Of a stretch of 64,000 bases of DNA, positions 42,488 to 54,603 are shown piece after piece. Location: the NCBI GenBank assembly GCA_029891345.1, contig CM057006.1, positions 44,378,556 through 44,442,555 of the forward strand, read 5' to 3'. The notes under the pieces were generated by a model. The model saw only the letters and a list, made by a program, of their open reading frames with translations. It made no database searches and was not told the DNA's origin. The position numbers were made by a program, and so were the translations under genes. This DNA comes from Dryococelus australis. Its lineage: Eukaryota > Arthropoda > Insecta > Phasmatodea > Phasmatidae. The stretch's first letter is position 1. Each line of letters starts with the position of its first letter.

Positions 42488-43804
42488 AGACGTCCGAATC
42501 TCTTCAACCAAACCTCTCCCCCCCCCCCCTCCTTAAAACTAGGAAGCGAAAAGTTGTCGCCTATGACAAGAGGGTACGCAAGAGAAAGCCGAGGATCGAA
42601 AATCAGGTCTCCATCTCTATCCCTAGTAATATGTTTAGCTGTGTACTTAGGCCTTTCTAGAATGAACAGTCGGCAGTTGTGTGTAGCCGACAGTTAGCAA
42701 TGTAACTTTCGCTTTAAGCAGTTTGGCGACAAACATTCTAAATTTAAAAAAATCGTTACAGAGAAAAGTAATAACATTTTTCTCACCCATGAAAATGAAA
42801 ATATGAAATCGAGGGATGCAGATGTAACGTAATTTGAAAATCTATGAATTTCCAAATGCCGAAAATACCGAGAAAAAAAAATTGTGGAATATTGGTTATG
42901 GTATTTTTGACATTGTATTACAATTTTATACAAATATCATCGAAAATTTGTTGTGTATATTCATTGTAATTTTCTTCCTCTAAAAAATAAAATAACTGTT
43001 ACATTTACCATAATTATTTACCTTATATTTCGGCTACAACCTAAGAAACGACTTTCAAGGCTAACGACATCTGACAGGCTAATGCAGACTTCGGGTCCAG
43101 CATCTGGATGTTACAGATTGTTCGACTGCCAAATGCCGGGCCCGCCGCGATCTGTGAGCGTTCGTGAGTGTGTAATAAAGGTTGACCTCCATACACATAA
43201 ACGCGCCTTCGCCGTTTTAATCGCCATTCATAGTCCATGGGTAGCTGTTCAGTAAGTAGTATTATTACACTGAACTGTGATGCACATTTTTCGTAATAAA
43301 CACGACTCCATGGAACTGAATTTCAGCGGCTACCACGTCATTTTAAGGGCGTGGTAACTAAGATATCGGTATACTGTACGACTTTGTACCGGAGTCTTCA
43401 TACTTAAAATTAATTGTAAAAACCTATATTTTATCCATTTTTGTATTCCAAAAAAATACAGCGGACAATCGAGAAACTACATATTACTCAAAAACACTTG
43501 ATTGTTCATTGAATGTCCAGTCTTCAACTGCAGCTCTGCGCGCCGTTTGAATATCTACGCTTGCTGTTAACTTCATCTAACGGATGGGAATCTGTTGAGG
43601 GACATACTAATTGTAAACGGTATGTGGCCATAAAAGTGTCGGAAAAATCCATGAAAATTTGAATATACGAAGTGGCGCAGCAAAGTTATAAAGATACAAC
43701 TTAACACAGGGAGAAATTTATGAACTGTGCATGCTCAGATTGTAGGCCCGTCAACTTCTATGTTATCAGCTGCGTCAAAAATATTTTATTAATGTGTTTC
43801 ATAT
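42488..43804. other. Unassigned; one weak exon-like frame
   Basis: A plus-strand frame to 43255 includes a less AT-rich part (about 43040-43250) and runs into GTAAGT at 43252, but no convincing acceptor precedes it and the minus strand is open too. Listed as unassigned rather than as a gene. Confidence 0.35.
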
Positions 43805-44539
43805 TGTTATGCCCTCGCTGCTTCGCATCTCGCGCGAGCGAGTGGATGTGAAGGACAGCAGTTATACGATAGCGGCGGCAACAAGTCAAAGGATTGTTTT
43901 GAAAGAACAGGCGAGCGATAGACCTCGCTGACCCTGAGAAGCTCATATTTCTCCATTTGCCACGCAGGAAAGTCGTTATCGCCATTACTTTTCCCGGAAC
44001 ATCTTAGATTGCCGAGAACGTTCTAGACGGCACCTATGTCAAGTATAAATACCACGTGCGGGTCTCTGCGGGGAGGGTGATTAAGAGCTGACAGTTTGGC
44101 GTCTCGTGCGACCTTGAGTGACAGTTGGGCGATTTCGGAGCGGCGAGGGACGACTGCAGCGATCTGCGAGAGTTCGTCGGAGAGCTCGTGTGCAGTGAGG
44201 AGTGGGACTGATCTGCGGGACTGTGGACTGGGCGCGTGAGTGAAAATGCGTTCGGGACGATAGAACTAGACAGTTTTAACTAAACGAGTGGAGATAATTG
44301 GAGCAGTTTAAATACCCCGACGAGCCTGACACGACGAAATGTGAGTAGCAGCTAATTAAAAGCAAGGTCACTGTGACGTCATTCCGACAAAATCGTAGCC
44401 CCGATAGCCTGACGAAAGTAGATTCTATTTCTACATTCCATCGTGTCGTACTCTTCGGGGCGCGCATAAAATGTAAATACATCTTTATAAAACAAAATTT
44501 CGTGAGTATTTCCCTACTGTAGTAAATATTGAACTAACA
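43805..44539 (+). mobile_element. Solo LTR 2
   Basis: Starts TGTTA and ends TAACA, the short inverted tips expected of an LTR. Flanks are CATAT on the left and TAT on the right, so the target duplication is ambiguous by a base or two. A TATA box (TATAAAT) is at 44044-44050 in a GC-rich promoter-like region. Shares CTCGCTGCTTCGCATC and GGCGGCAACAAGTC with LTR 1 at 25200. No coding region follows. A small inverted-repeat element sits near its 3' end. Confidence 0.7.
44315..44460. mobile_element. Small inverted-repeat element nested in LTR 2
   Basis: CCCCGACGAGCCTGACACGAC at the left is mirrored by GTCGTACTCTTCGGGG at the right, enclosing 146 bp with a TGACGTCATTCCGAC motif. A related half-copy (CTGACGTCATATGTCGG, TCGTGTTCGTCGGGC) lies at about 44775-44825. 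Confidence 0.55.
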
Positions 44540-45081
44540 TATCGCCAAAATAACGTTCCGGTTTGATTCTAAATACTTTTTATCTTTCGCATAAATTCAA
44601 ATATTTTCAAAAGTCAAATATTCATTCTCTTTATCGCGAGTTTTAAAAAAGTAAATATTGTATGTTATAAGGATAACTTGCCGTTTTAGTATTTCCCAAC
44701 AGCCAACTTGCAAACTTGTAGGGCATATTTCATCGGGGGATTGTGAACACTGAATAAAAATTAATATGAAGTTCCGTCGAGCTCTGACGTCATATGTCGG
44801 TCATGTCGTGTTCGTCGGGCTATTGTGACTCCAGCTTAATAAATTTAGAAGTGAATCGCTTATATCTGACACTGAATGGAACACCAGGAATGGAGGTCTC
44901 TTTAATTCAACTGACCACAGTCATATTGGCCTACATGAGATCGGATACCCTTACTGCAGGCCTACACTACAACTCACATTATGGGCTTGTCACCAGCCAC
45001 TAGGAAACCGAGTTAATTTTTCCCTATTACCGTTTCATGTGCTGAGACAATGGTTTTATTGAGGAAAAAAATTGGGCTTGT
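44540..45081. other. Unassigned sequence
   Basis: Contains the half-copy of the small inverted-repeat element at about 44775-44825. A 69-codon frame at 44794-45003 overlaps it and is not supported. Confidence 0.4.
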
Positions 45082-45487
45082 CTGTGTTGGGGACACGGCC
45101 GTTTGTTTTGCGTGAACGCGTCTACGTTGACGCGCTCGGACGCCTTGTATATTTTACGTTCCCGGCACCGCTTCACTCGATCATATGGGGTTTTATGGGT
45201 ATCACCGGATTTCTTTTCAGATTCTCTTTCCAACCGTATACGATGTTTGTTTTTCAACTTTACTTTCTAACAAGTACAGGCGAAATTGTGTTAAGATTTC
45301 TTAATTTTTTTTTACACTAAACGCATACAGTTTCACCATAACCACGCCACACAAATGTTTTTATACACGCGATCGATTGATATTGACGAGAGCTGTCGAT
45401 TGAAACTCAAACGAGCGTCGTAGCTTCTCCTAGTGAAAAGTTATACTACGCAGAAGTTATGAGACGCGGTGAAACGAACTCAAAATT
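45082..45487 (-). mobile_element. Repeat V, copy 2, with short conserved open frame
   Basis: Reverse-strand homologue of 16360-16747. Its minus-strand frame (45257-45027, 76 codons) keeps DTHKTPYDRVKRCRERK without the A-runs that mar copy 1. It continues ASERVNVDAF, so the frame is better preserved here. Leader sequence (CAATCGACAGCTC, TTTGTGTGGCGTGG) is also conserved. Function unknown; a short basic region suggests nucleic-acid binding at most. Confidence 0.55.
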
Positions 45488-45839
45488 GCACCCCACCCTC
45501 CCCGTCCGATATTTCAGTCCTCACTCAACGTTAACATATTCTTTTATTCTTTGGCAATTGAGTGGTCTAATTGAATTTTGAATGTAGACGACAGATTCGG
45601 AGCTGCCATGCCAAACTGTAATCCCCGTTATCGTTATAATTGGATTTTCTGGATTGCGTCCCATTATGGGTGGAAATTTAAAGACGTATTCGCGTGTTAG
45701 GCGCGACCAATTTGACTGTTTGCATAGAGGCGATGGAATATTCTGTTACCGAAATCGAGTTATTTTGTTGATCGTATTTGGTTGCAACAAACTGTAAGAC
45801 TCGGTTGGGGGAACTGAAGATGCGCACGGCTTCACGTAC
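45488..45839. other. Unassigned sequence
   Basis: Nothing recognised. Confidence 0.4.
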
Positions 45840-45979
45840 ATTAAACAGTGTTCCTTGCGGCTAATCTGATTTGTGGAACTTCCTCTACCTCTTCAACGTG
45901 AATGGTTAATGCCAATATAATTGAGCAGTCAGCACATTGTTCTCTGGGTTTGTATATAACAAGTGCTGAGCACAATTAT
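45840..45979 (+). repeat. Repeat M, copy 2, cut by MITE A
   Basis: Homologous to 4985-5125. Homology ends where a complete MITE A begins at 45980. Confidence 0.45.
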
Positions 45980-46384
45980 AGGCTATTCACGGTAAATTGA
46001 GTACTTTTGAAAAACTACACGTATGCACGTTGTGTATTATTCCGCCGCATATAAAATTAACACTGCCATGTGCCTCGTCACTTTATCCATGCGTCGGTCA
46101 AGTGAAACTATGAAGTTAATAGAAAAGTAAATATTTTACAAATCTGCTAATTCGTACACTCAGATGTATTAAAAATGAGACAACGAAATTAATATTTAAA
46201 AGATATCACAAATGTTTACCAAACACTTTCAATTTGACGTTAAGCCATGAAATACTTTCCCTCCATCATTACCAACTTCACTGAGCGCATGTCACTCAGT
46301 GCGCCCGTTAAAATATATGCAGGTAGGAGCAGTGACTTTTTCTCTGGTTGATTTCAAAAGTGCTCACTTTACCGTGAACAGCCT
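45980..46384 (+). mobile_element. MITE A, long class, complete
   Basis: 405 bp from AGGCTATTCACGGTAAATTG to CACTTTACCGTGAACAGCCT, with the long-class core in plus orientation. Confidence 0.85.
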
Positions 46385-46639
46385 TTACATGCAGTTCCAA
46401 TGCTGGACAGCGTGCGCAAACAAATATTGCAAGTATTACGGCTTTACTTTTTAACTTTCCTGTTAAACTGGTTTTATTAGGATATTATATGCAATTATTA
46501 TTCATCAATAAATGCATAAACGAACAATGTTGCTATTCTAATTGTCACAAAAATTACAGACAGACTCTCGAGCTGTATTTTCGAACGAAGGCAGTCAAAA
46601 AGAGTGGCCAAAATAATATCGTACAGTTGACACAACCAA
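46385..46639. other. Unassigned gap
   Basis: AT-rich; nothing recognised. Confidence 0.4.
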
Positions 46640-46830
46640 ATATTTTGTTGGCATTCTAATTTATTTTGTCCCAACTCAGGGGTTTTGTTAATTCAAGCGT
46701 GTATTTCGCTAGATGAACAAAATTAATTCTGTAGCTTTTCAAGTTTGGTTTACGCATGATAACATTTTGTTGAGGCAACTATATATACATTTGGCCCTAT
46801 ACAAACAAATATTTTGTTGGATGTTTTCTG
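46640..46830 (+). repeat. Repeat R, copy 2
   Basis: See copy at 40749. ATTTTGTTG occurs at both edges (AAATATTTTGTTGGC at about 46640 and AATATTTTGTTGGATG at about 46808), which may mark the ends of one element. Confidence 0.4.
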
Positions 46831-47193
46831 CTTAACTTTTTTAATTTGCAGGACTCACAGTTCCAAGTTAAAACAATCATATTTACACTTTAAAAAAAAT
46901 ATGAAGAATATTATTTACCAAATGGTTCGGTTTTTCAATCAAGCTTTTATCAATACCGTGTCATCAAAAAGCCATAAAATATCCTCTAAATCTAGAAAGA
47001 ATGTTTTGGCACCTATACAGCCTTAACCGATGACTTGGTTATGCGAATTTAGGAATTAATAAATTACGTAAACAGTCATTTGCAGTATTTATAAGATCGT
47101 CCGCTATTCGAAGAGTAGATTTATCTGGTTTCGGATTCATCTGGGTAAGGACCATCAAAATTTAATATGCTATAAAAAATAAAACCACACACT
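46831..47193. other. Unassigned AT-rich sequence
   Basis: A 70-codon frame at 46814-47026 has no recognised domain. Confidence 0.4.
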
Positions 47194-47436
47194 TAAAGAC
47201 CTGGAAAATTCGTGAATTCAATTGCCTGCATCCTATACTCTACATTCTTATGTACACATATGATGATATTAACTGCGCATTGGTTGTCTGCTGTCACAGT
47301 GGAAGGCGACAATTGGACCAGCGTTCTCCAGGATGTGTCAAACACCGTGCGGACCAACGGCTAAAGTTATATAAACACTCGTGTGTTGCATTCTAGCTTG
47401 TCCCAAAATGAACCTGCAAATTCTTCAGGTCTCTAC
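47194..47436. mobile_element. MITE J, copy 2
   Basis: From TAAAGACCTGGAAAATTCGT to AACCTGCAAATTCTTCAGGT plus CTCTA, with core GGACCAACGG and CTAGCTTGTCCCAAAAT shared with copy 1. Target duplication not preserved. Confidence 0.75.
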
Positions 47437-48385
47437 GCACAGGTGACCAAAAATTACGCCTAACGTTCGAAAGTAGCTGGAGGATTTCCACCCCAAAATT
47501 TCATAACTTTCCTGTAACTTCGTATAATGATTTCAATATATTCTCTCTAAATTGTATTATCTTCGCACTCTGTCTACGTAAGGCATATAATTATATTTTC
47601 TACATTTAGCTTTCCATCTACAATCTATTAACTGAATACAGATAAGCCAATATCTTTCTTATGTTAATAAACATTTTAAAAAGATTTTTGTTGAATTTTT
47701 CGCATTTAGTAATGGGTGTAATATTATATATGTCACGCTCAGTTATGCAAAAGCTGAAAGATGGTTGTTTTGTACCCAGATAACGACAAAGTCTACATTC
47801 AAGCACTAACAACATTAATTATTTTTCACATACACAGCTAATAAATCCAAGTAAAATAAAATATTAAAGTTTATTACGAAATATCATCGTAAAATGTCCA
47901 ACTGTGGCTCATGAAGAAGTGTTCTAAAATATTAAGTTCCAATAAGTTATACTACGAAATATCATTTGCATGTAGGAAATAACTTGAATTTAAACCTCGT
48001 TATTGTTTATGAGACTAAATTATTGGTTACTGAACTTTACAGATGAGCAGGTACAGACAAAATATCTACTCATAACATTTACCCCAGTATACGCCCTAAC
48101 AAGTTTCTCCATTGCGTATTGAGTACAAGGTAAGTAGGTCTTCCAAATTTTATAAAACGCAATACACTTGGAAGAAAAGTCATTAACACTATGTACAGAT
48201 GTAATTTCAGCAACAGTTGTCTGGAAGATAACATTAATAAGACATCGTTCTCTACATTTATAAAACTGCAGCTGTGAAAATGTGCAGCACGCGTGCAGAC
48301 ATTTAATTTTATTCTAAAGTGCAGTAATTCTCTAAATTACTAACCTAAATTCTTCCCACAACGCAACATTATTTTTTATTAATAC
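47437..48385. other. Unassigned AT-rich sequence
   Basis: No repeat or exon recognised. Confidence 0.45.
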
Positions 48386-48666
48386 AAACATACTAAATTC
48401 GCGTTATCATTTAAGGACAGACTGAACTCAAAGTTAATATGTTTTTTACCAACTTCGGCCATTGGCCAAAAATATGTTTGACACGTCTTGAGTCAATAAC
48501 ACAAGTTAAGCGGTAGAGTGGCCAATCTCTTTAGAGAATATTAGGCAGATAAGTGACGTTTATTACAGTGCAGCGGCCAGTGAAACTACGAATTGTGCTT
48601 ACTTATTGCTAAGGCAGTGGAGTCTATCATGTCACCGTAAGTTAACGCGAATTTTACAGGTCTCTA
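48386..48666. mobile_element. MITE F, copy
   Basis: Ends CATACTAAATTCGCGTTATC and GTTAACGCGAATTTTACAGG plus TCTCTA, with CGGCCATTGGCCAAAAATA in the core. Its left tip is mutated and no target duplication is clear. Confidence 0.75.
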
Positions 48667-48734
48667 TTTATTTTATTACCCATGTTAAAATAAAACACAT
48701 ATTTATCTCGACATCAAAGGAAGTCCGATCATTA

Positions 48735-48815
48735 TAAGACAAACTGGTTGTATGGAAAAAGGCTTTGGTTTGTAACGCTATCGTATCTGGTTCGAATCAC
48801 GGCACCGACAGAGTA
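48735..48815 (+). mobile_element. tRNA-like SINE fragment
   Basis: A strong box B GGTTCGAATCAC (48789-48800) follows a tRNA-like stretch, with no intact box A and no cloverleaf. Probably a decayed SINE head. Confidence 0.35.
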
Positions 48816-49262
48816 TTCTTTTTAATTTTGTGAATATAATTAGATTTTTTCACTGATCTCTTATTTATTCGTTACAGTTGTTCTTCAGAGATCAAATAAA
48901 ATCATTTTATTTTCAATTACCAGTACTTTAAGTTTAAATACTAAACTGTAATTTGTGACATTACAAACGGCTTTTTAAAAATTACTTTTTGGCAAGAACC
49001 TTTTTCTCGACTTACGAAAGATGTACTTCTGCAGCAGCATTTCGTAGAATCATTCTTGCGAAAGTACAACAAACTTTAAAACTTGTGAAATTGCCTTTAT
49101 TGCGCATAGACCAAAGACTATAATATAGCATGTCTTGGATGTGGTTGGCTCCGAACCACTGTGGTACCGAACTCGGTGTGCAGAACATTTTGATTCTAAC
49201 TGGACTCAAAACATCTCCGAGTCCGGCCTCGTATCCTGAAAGATGACGCATGTTTATGTGTA
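48816..49262. other. Unassigned sequence
   Basis: A 79-codon minus-strand frame at 49012-49251 has no recognisable domain. Confidence 0.4.
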
Positions 49263-49549
49263 TAGACCTGCAAAATTCGCGTTATCATTTGAAGACAGGA
49301 TAGGCTTCAAACACATGTGCGTTTGTATTGCTCTTGTCAATGGACTGCAGCTGGTTTGACACGTCCTGGGCTGCCTTGAACCTATCGGAAGCAAGTAACG
49401 ACAAGAAAGTCCAATCACGTCCGGCCTAAAACGGATTGTGGCTCCTCGCTTCTGCAGAAGCCAGTAAACAAATTACACATACCCTAATTTATATAGGTCG
49501 GTGAAATATAGCGTGGTGCCAAATAATAACGCGAATTTTGCATGTTTCT
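49263..49549. mobile_element. MITE F, copy close to 7270
   Basis: Very similar to the copy at 7270 over its whole length (CTTCAAACACATGTGCGTTT, GATTGTGGCTCCTCG), so these two belong to one young subfamily. Ends TAGACCTGCAAAATTCGC and GCGAATTTTGCATGTTTCTA. Confidence 0.85.
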
Positions 49550-49624
49550 AGTTCTGCGTTATGTTTGCCGCACAGGTTAGACTTAAATATCTGGCATGCA
49601 CACCTTCATCTTTCATGCGGTTGA

Positions 49625-49786
49625 ATGTTGTTCGCAGTAAACTGAGAAGTTCTGAAAGCCCTGCTCAAGATCTACTTCTATGCACACCATGTATTCATCC
49701 ACCACATGTAACATTAACATTGCCATTCACCTGGTCGCTTTATTCATGCTTCGGTCATGTAAGAATTGTGTAATTATTAGAAAACA
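49625..49786 (+). mobile_element. MITE A, long class, left part
   Basis: Starts TTGAATGTTGTTCGCAGTAA and follows the long-class core to ATTATTAGAAAACAT, then stops. Confidence 0.6.
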
Positions 49787-50350
49787 TGGGGTGGGCTGCG
49801 TCTTCTAATTGGCCATTTATATATTTGCAGGGAAACGTCTATGGGGGGGGGGGGCGAGAGGGGAAAAAAATGATAGATCGTGTAATGATGAGGCAATCGC
49901 CACGTCCGCATTTCGCTGTTGCGTAAAATTGTCAAATTCTTCTTCATATAACTCCGGAATGGATTGGGGTAATTGAGTAATCCTTTCAGTATTTTATTTG
50001 TCTTGCCGAGTACTATCCGTGTCTTTAATATCATTAGTGTCCTTTTCGCCTAACTCCGTAATTTTTAACTTTTTTGGTTTGTAATCTGCATGGAAAATGA
50101 TTATTGGTTAGAAAGTCACTGCGTGTGTATTATTTATGATTTTGCATTATGTTTGTAGTAACGCTTTTTTCTTACGCACAAACTGACACCGGAATTTCTC
50201 CGATCGGATGAGCCGTCCGGTCGCTAGAGCAGTCTTAAGCACGCTAAACCGCTCGAAATCAGTAGGTTCGCACCACGGATGCCACCACGGCCTGATGACG
50301 TCAGAACGATAAACTTGTGTGTGAAGCATGAAGCCAAAGGACCTACCTAT
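49787..50350. other. Unassigned sequence
   Basis: G run at about 49842-49852. Nothing else recognised. Confidence 0.4.
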
Positions 50351-50358
50351 ACTATTGT

Positions 50359-50645
50359 TAGAGCCACGAGTATTTCGCGGATTGAGTTGGCAGCAAGCTA
50401 GGTTGGGCAGCCTTCTATACACTCCAGGCATTATCGTTTGCTTATTGGTTGTTGTGATCAAGTGAGGCCTCTGTACATGGCTGTTAAACGCATACTCACA
50501 CTACTGCTTCCTGCTTATTATTGGCTCACAGTTAAACGGGGCGTGTCTAAAGAACTGTCGTCCAGTCACAACGGCAGGAGAAAAGAACAAGCGTTTGGCG
50601 TCTACCTCGCTATCCGAACGAATTCGCGAAATACTCCTGGCTATA
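50359..50645. mobile_element. MITE X, hAT-like, with 8-bp duplication
   Basis: 287 bp from TAGAGCCACGAGTATTTCGC to GCGAAATACTCCTGGCTATA. A perfect 8-bp duplication ACTATTGT flanks it (50351-50358 and 50646-50653). Tips follow the TAGAG...TTCGCG pattern of F, G, H, J and K, but the core differs. Open frames of 84-104 codons cross it by chance. Confidence 0.9.
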
Positions 50646-50769
50646 ACTATTGTATATTTACGTTTAACGTACTGCTCATTCTCAACGAGTAATTGCCACG
50701 AACCCTAGAGCAACATTCCGTGACGCTCACTATCTTAACATAAGGGGCTGAGTTGTAAGACGTTGTTAC

Positions 50770-51030
50770 GTCAAAAGTAAATATTTTTAAAATTCCCTAA
50801 TTATTAGACACGTGGGAAAAAAAAAAAAAAAAGTGAGAGGCTGAAAGCAGAGTTGATTATTTCAGTATTTAAAAATGTATACCTAACACCTGAGACGGAA
50901 ATGCTCTAACTCTGTCATTTCCATCTTTATTGCAAGCACGCAGTTCTGTGTGCCCGTTATAATATACGCAAGTTGGGGCAACGACATTTTGCAGAAACTG
51001 TTTACGAAAGTGCTTTGTTAACCAGGAACA
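50770..51030 (+). mobile_element. MITE A, long class, diverged
   Basis: Recognisable by order: TAAATATTTTTAAAATTCCCTAA, ATTTCCATCTTTATTG, CAGTTCTGTGTGCCCGTTA and GTTTACGAAAGTGCTTTGTT. Strongly mutated, left end missing. Confidence 0.5.
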
Positions 51031-51115
51031 GTAAACAAAAAATTGGCCGCGTATTCTTGGATGAAGGCACTTCCTTACATGACTGAGGCGAACTTCGATG
51101 GCGAACGTCTACACT

Positions 51116-51587
51116 TTAAGCGTGGGATGAACCATCCCCCCTCCCCATCCAGGCAAGTAGCGAGAGAGAGCGATACGGGCCACACTAACACGCACTTCTA
51201 GTGCCTCATCGCTCCTACGCGCAAGGTGTGCAGAGTTTCCGTCGTGACGCTGTACTGTGCAAATTAGATTTGCAACTGTGGGTTTTATTGCACGCCATGA
51301 AAACCAATAGATTAAAATATACTTGTATGTTTGTACTTTTCTCTTGCCGCTTAAGAAAATTGCATACACAAACTTTAAAGATGCGTTATTTGACCATTTT
51401 CGAGAATTTTTTTTTCTCCAAGAATACACGTAATGTGACACAAGTAAGAAAATATGAGCATACATAGTTGTCTTTTATCTTTTCTGACAAAAATTCGTAT
51501 TTGCAGAACATTTATTTACCGAGATACGCGCATTCCCGCAAACAAATATTTCACAGACAATGTTTCAGTACATCCTCCTCCTAAGTA
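51116..51587 (-). mobile_element. MITE C, complete, reverse
   Basis: Starts TTTAAGCGTGGGATG, has AGCGATACGGGCCACAC and TGCCTCATCGCTCC, and ends GTTTCAGTACATCCTCCTCC near 51587. Open frames on both strands are incidental. Confidence 0.7.
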
Positions 51588-51590
51588 CGA

Positions 51591-51752
51591 ATCAGACATA
51601 TTAATCAGTGAAATAGCCTTCAGTGAAAGTCAGTTGATAAACTACTGCCAACTGGTGAATCAAGCAAATTAACAGGGCAAAAAAGACTAAAAGCAGGGAA
51701 ATTCTCGACATTCAGTTATAAACACAAAAAAAATCGGTGAAATTCAGCCACC

Positions 51753-51840
<88 letters not shown>

Positions 51841-51920
51841 GGGCACTGATAATCAAATGCTCAATTTTCACTGTTTTTACTGATTTGGCTCAATTTTCAC
51901 TGTTTCAAGTTTAGAGCGTA
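51591..51920. mobile_element. L-related MITE containing a (TA)n tract
   Basis: The right end CACTGTTTCAAGTTTAGAGC and left TACGAATCAGACATATTAATC resemble L tips, with AATCAGTGAAAT and TTTCACTG motifs inside. A (TA) tract occupies the centre. Directly abuts MITE C. Confidence 0.5.
51756..51838. repeat. (TA)n microsatellite
   Basis: About 40 uninterrupted TA units. Confidence 0.95.
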
Positions 51921-53493
51921 TAATTCATGAAAAAGTTCACTTAAAAAAATGTTAAGATTAAAACCATCCAATCAATATCTAGGAAAGGTGGCTATATGAG
52001 ATTCTGTACCCTACTCACGAACGGCGAATAGCAAAATTTGAAATTTTAATACGTTTTACAAATAATTTCTCAAAAACTACAGTAGTTGCCAAAACAATTT
52101 TTTTTCTACACTTGAAAGTTAAATATTATGAGTCTGCAACACAGGGACGTTAGAAATATACTAAAATAATTGCATATATATTTTTTTAATAAACGTGAAA
52201 TATATTAAACGTTTGTTAAATACGCTGTTTCTTTATATCTTGACATTGCAGAGTGTAATAAAATTTGTTCTAGTACACGTGTAGTATTACAATAAACAAT
52301 TTTGGCACCTAAGTTTCCAAAACTTCAGTAAAACCACTTCCAGCTGTTGCAGTAACGCCTTGTAAAGCGGAGTGGAACGGAAGAGAAAACAAAACACACA
52401 TTTTTCTTAACCTTCACTTTCGTCTTACAAAACTGATGGTCTTGCTTGTCCGTATCAAATGCTACACCTCCAGTATTGCGAGAAAAAAAATACTTGTCGG
52501 TCAGTACCTGTTGCAATATTGCAGATGTAGCATTTCACTCTGGGAAAGTAAGGCAATAGCTCTTGTAAGATATACTTCTGGATTTACAGTAGTTTTTGTA
52601 CTATTGACGGGCAATGTGCAAATAATGTGCAAAGGAAGGTTTTTATTATAAATTACCTTTAAAAATAACGCACTTATACCAATTGGCCTACCCGAAAATG
52701 AACAATTTAGCCATTAGATACGATTTTTTAAAATACTGAAGTTTCACGTAGCCTGAGTACAAAACTCGTAATTTTACGGTTATAAATGTTATTGATATAG
52801 AAATTATTATATCAGGCCTCTACCATAAACATCATAAATAAGGATATCACTAGAAGTATGAGTATGTTATAATTAGGTCTCCTAATCACAAATGGCAAGT
52901 AAAAAATGGAACCTGAAAATACACGTTGCTGTGAGTGTTCTAATTTAGCTACTGTCCGAAATTTTATTAATAGGAGTAGGTCTGATTTATGTCGGAAGGC
53001 TATGGCTACTCTAGCCATGAGTATAAAGGCAACATCATTCAAACCGGAAGATAGTTACAGCCGTGTGTAATACCAATAACCGATAACGTAACCCTTAGAA
53101 AACAATGGAACCAAGCTGTAATGGTAATTTTTGTAACGTAATTATGATAGTGTACTTTAATAACGGCACAAAAATCAATGAACCTAACCTCGAGCATTGA
53201 GATTTTTTTTTTTGTTAACAGCAACTAACAGGAGTGACATTTTCGTCATGAGTTTGGTTTTATTGTCGTGTGGTTATTATATTTAATGCCAAAATCTTTA
53301 AAGAAAAATTCTACCAGTATACTAAGAGAAAATTATTTGCGAAGTTCTATATCAAACCAAAAATTTGTCTCTATATGTTAAGTTTTTTTTTGCAAGTATA
53401 TGAATACTAAAGAAAGAAGTATTACGAGATCTCTGAACTCAGATCTAATGAGGATTAACAGAATAATTTTAAAAAGTACGTAATTTTTGCGAA
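51921..53493. other. Unassigned AT-rich sequence
   Basis: No repeat or exon recognised in about 1.5 kb; frames of 61-76 codons are within chance expectation. Confidence 0.45.
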
Positions 53494-53957
53494 CTTAAGA
53501 GAAGGATATACTGAAACATTTTCTGTGAAATAGTTGTTTGCGCGAATACGGGTATTTCGGTAAATAAATGTTCTGCAACTAAGACTTTTTGTCACAGAAG
53601 ATTAAAAAAAAAAAACAACCAATGCCCCTATTTTTTACTTTTGTCATATTAAGTGTATTATTGGAGAGAAAATAACGAGAATTGTCAAATATCGCATTTT
53701 TAAAGACTGTGTATGCAGTTTTCTTAAGCGGTAAGAGAAAAGTACGACGCACGACCATAGAGGCGTAGTTTAATCCGTAGGCTTTCATCGCGTATATTTA
53801 AGTCCCACTGTTACAGATCTAATTTGCGCAGTTCAGCGTTACGACGAAAGCACTGCACGCCTTGCGCGTAGGAGCGATGAGGCACTGGGCGTGCGTGATA
53901 GTGTCGCCCGTATCGCTCCCTCGCTCCTTGAGCTTGGACACGTACCTCCATCCCACT
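53494..53957 (+). mobile_element. MITE C, complete
   Basis: From TTAAGAGAAGGATATACTG to about CTTGGACACGTACCTCCATCC. Conserved blocks: GTTTGCGCGAATACGGGTAT, TATGCAGTTTTCTTAAGCGG and CGTATCGCTCCCTCGCTCC. Confidence 0.75.
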
Positions 53958-54603
53958 ATTAATAGTTTGGTTTTTATTCCACATCAGTTATTTCCAAGGA
54001 TATTGTTTTTTAAAAATGTGGTAATGATCTAGTGATACTTATAAAATAGAGGCTATGTTTTACAGGTTATAAACGTAGGTCTATGTACAGTACCAGACGA
54101 AAGCTCACAACCCACACTAGTTAATGGTCGAACCCGTACCGAAATAAAACACATCCACGTATTTACTAATGTGTTTTGATTTGTATTTCTCGCTCAAAGT
54201 ACTTCGACAGAATTTAAATTAGAAATAAGGCTGTTAAAGAAGTTGATTTTTCCACACAAGTTTCTATAAGATGTATACCTGGTATGTCGCGACATTTTTG
54301 ACGCAAATTCTTATATCAAGTAATAAGTATTTACGAAGCGAAACAAAGATAAAAAAAAGAAGAAGAAACGTCTAAAACAGAACGTCGAAATTTTTGTACA
54401 CATCTTCCAACATCTGGGTTATAGTTATTGCTCAGCATTCTATGCAGCGTGTAGTTAAGGTTTCGATCGCAGAGCAAGGTAATTTATAAACGAAGTAAAA
54501 ATGTCTTAAAGAGTGGCACAGAAAGGCTTCCTCCACCCCTCCCCCCTCCCCTTCGGACCCCATCACTCCTCGGACAAAAGTTTTGCCCCCTCCTAAGTTG
54601 CCT
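53958..54603. other. Unassigned sequence
   Basis: Nothing recognised apart from a C-rich tract near 54530-54550. Confidence 0.4.

Noticed and set aside
42953-43255. Exon-like frame ending at GTAAGT (43252)
   Set aside because: No credible acceptor upstream, the minus strand is equally open, and the first half is AT-rich low-complexity coding.
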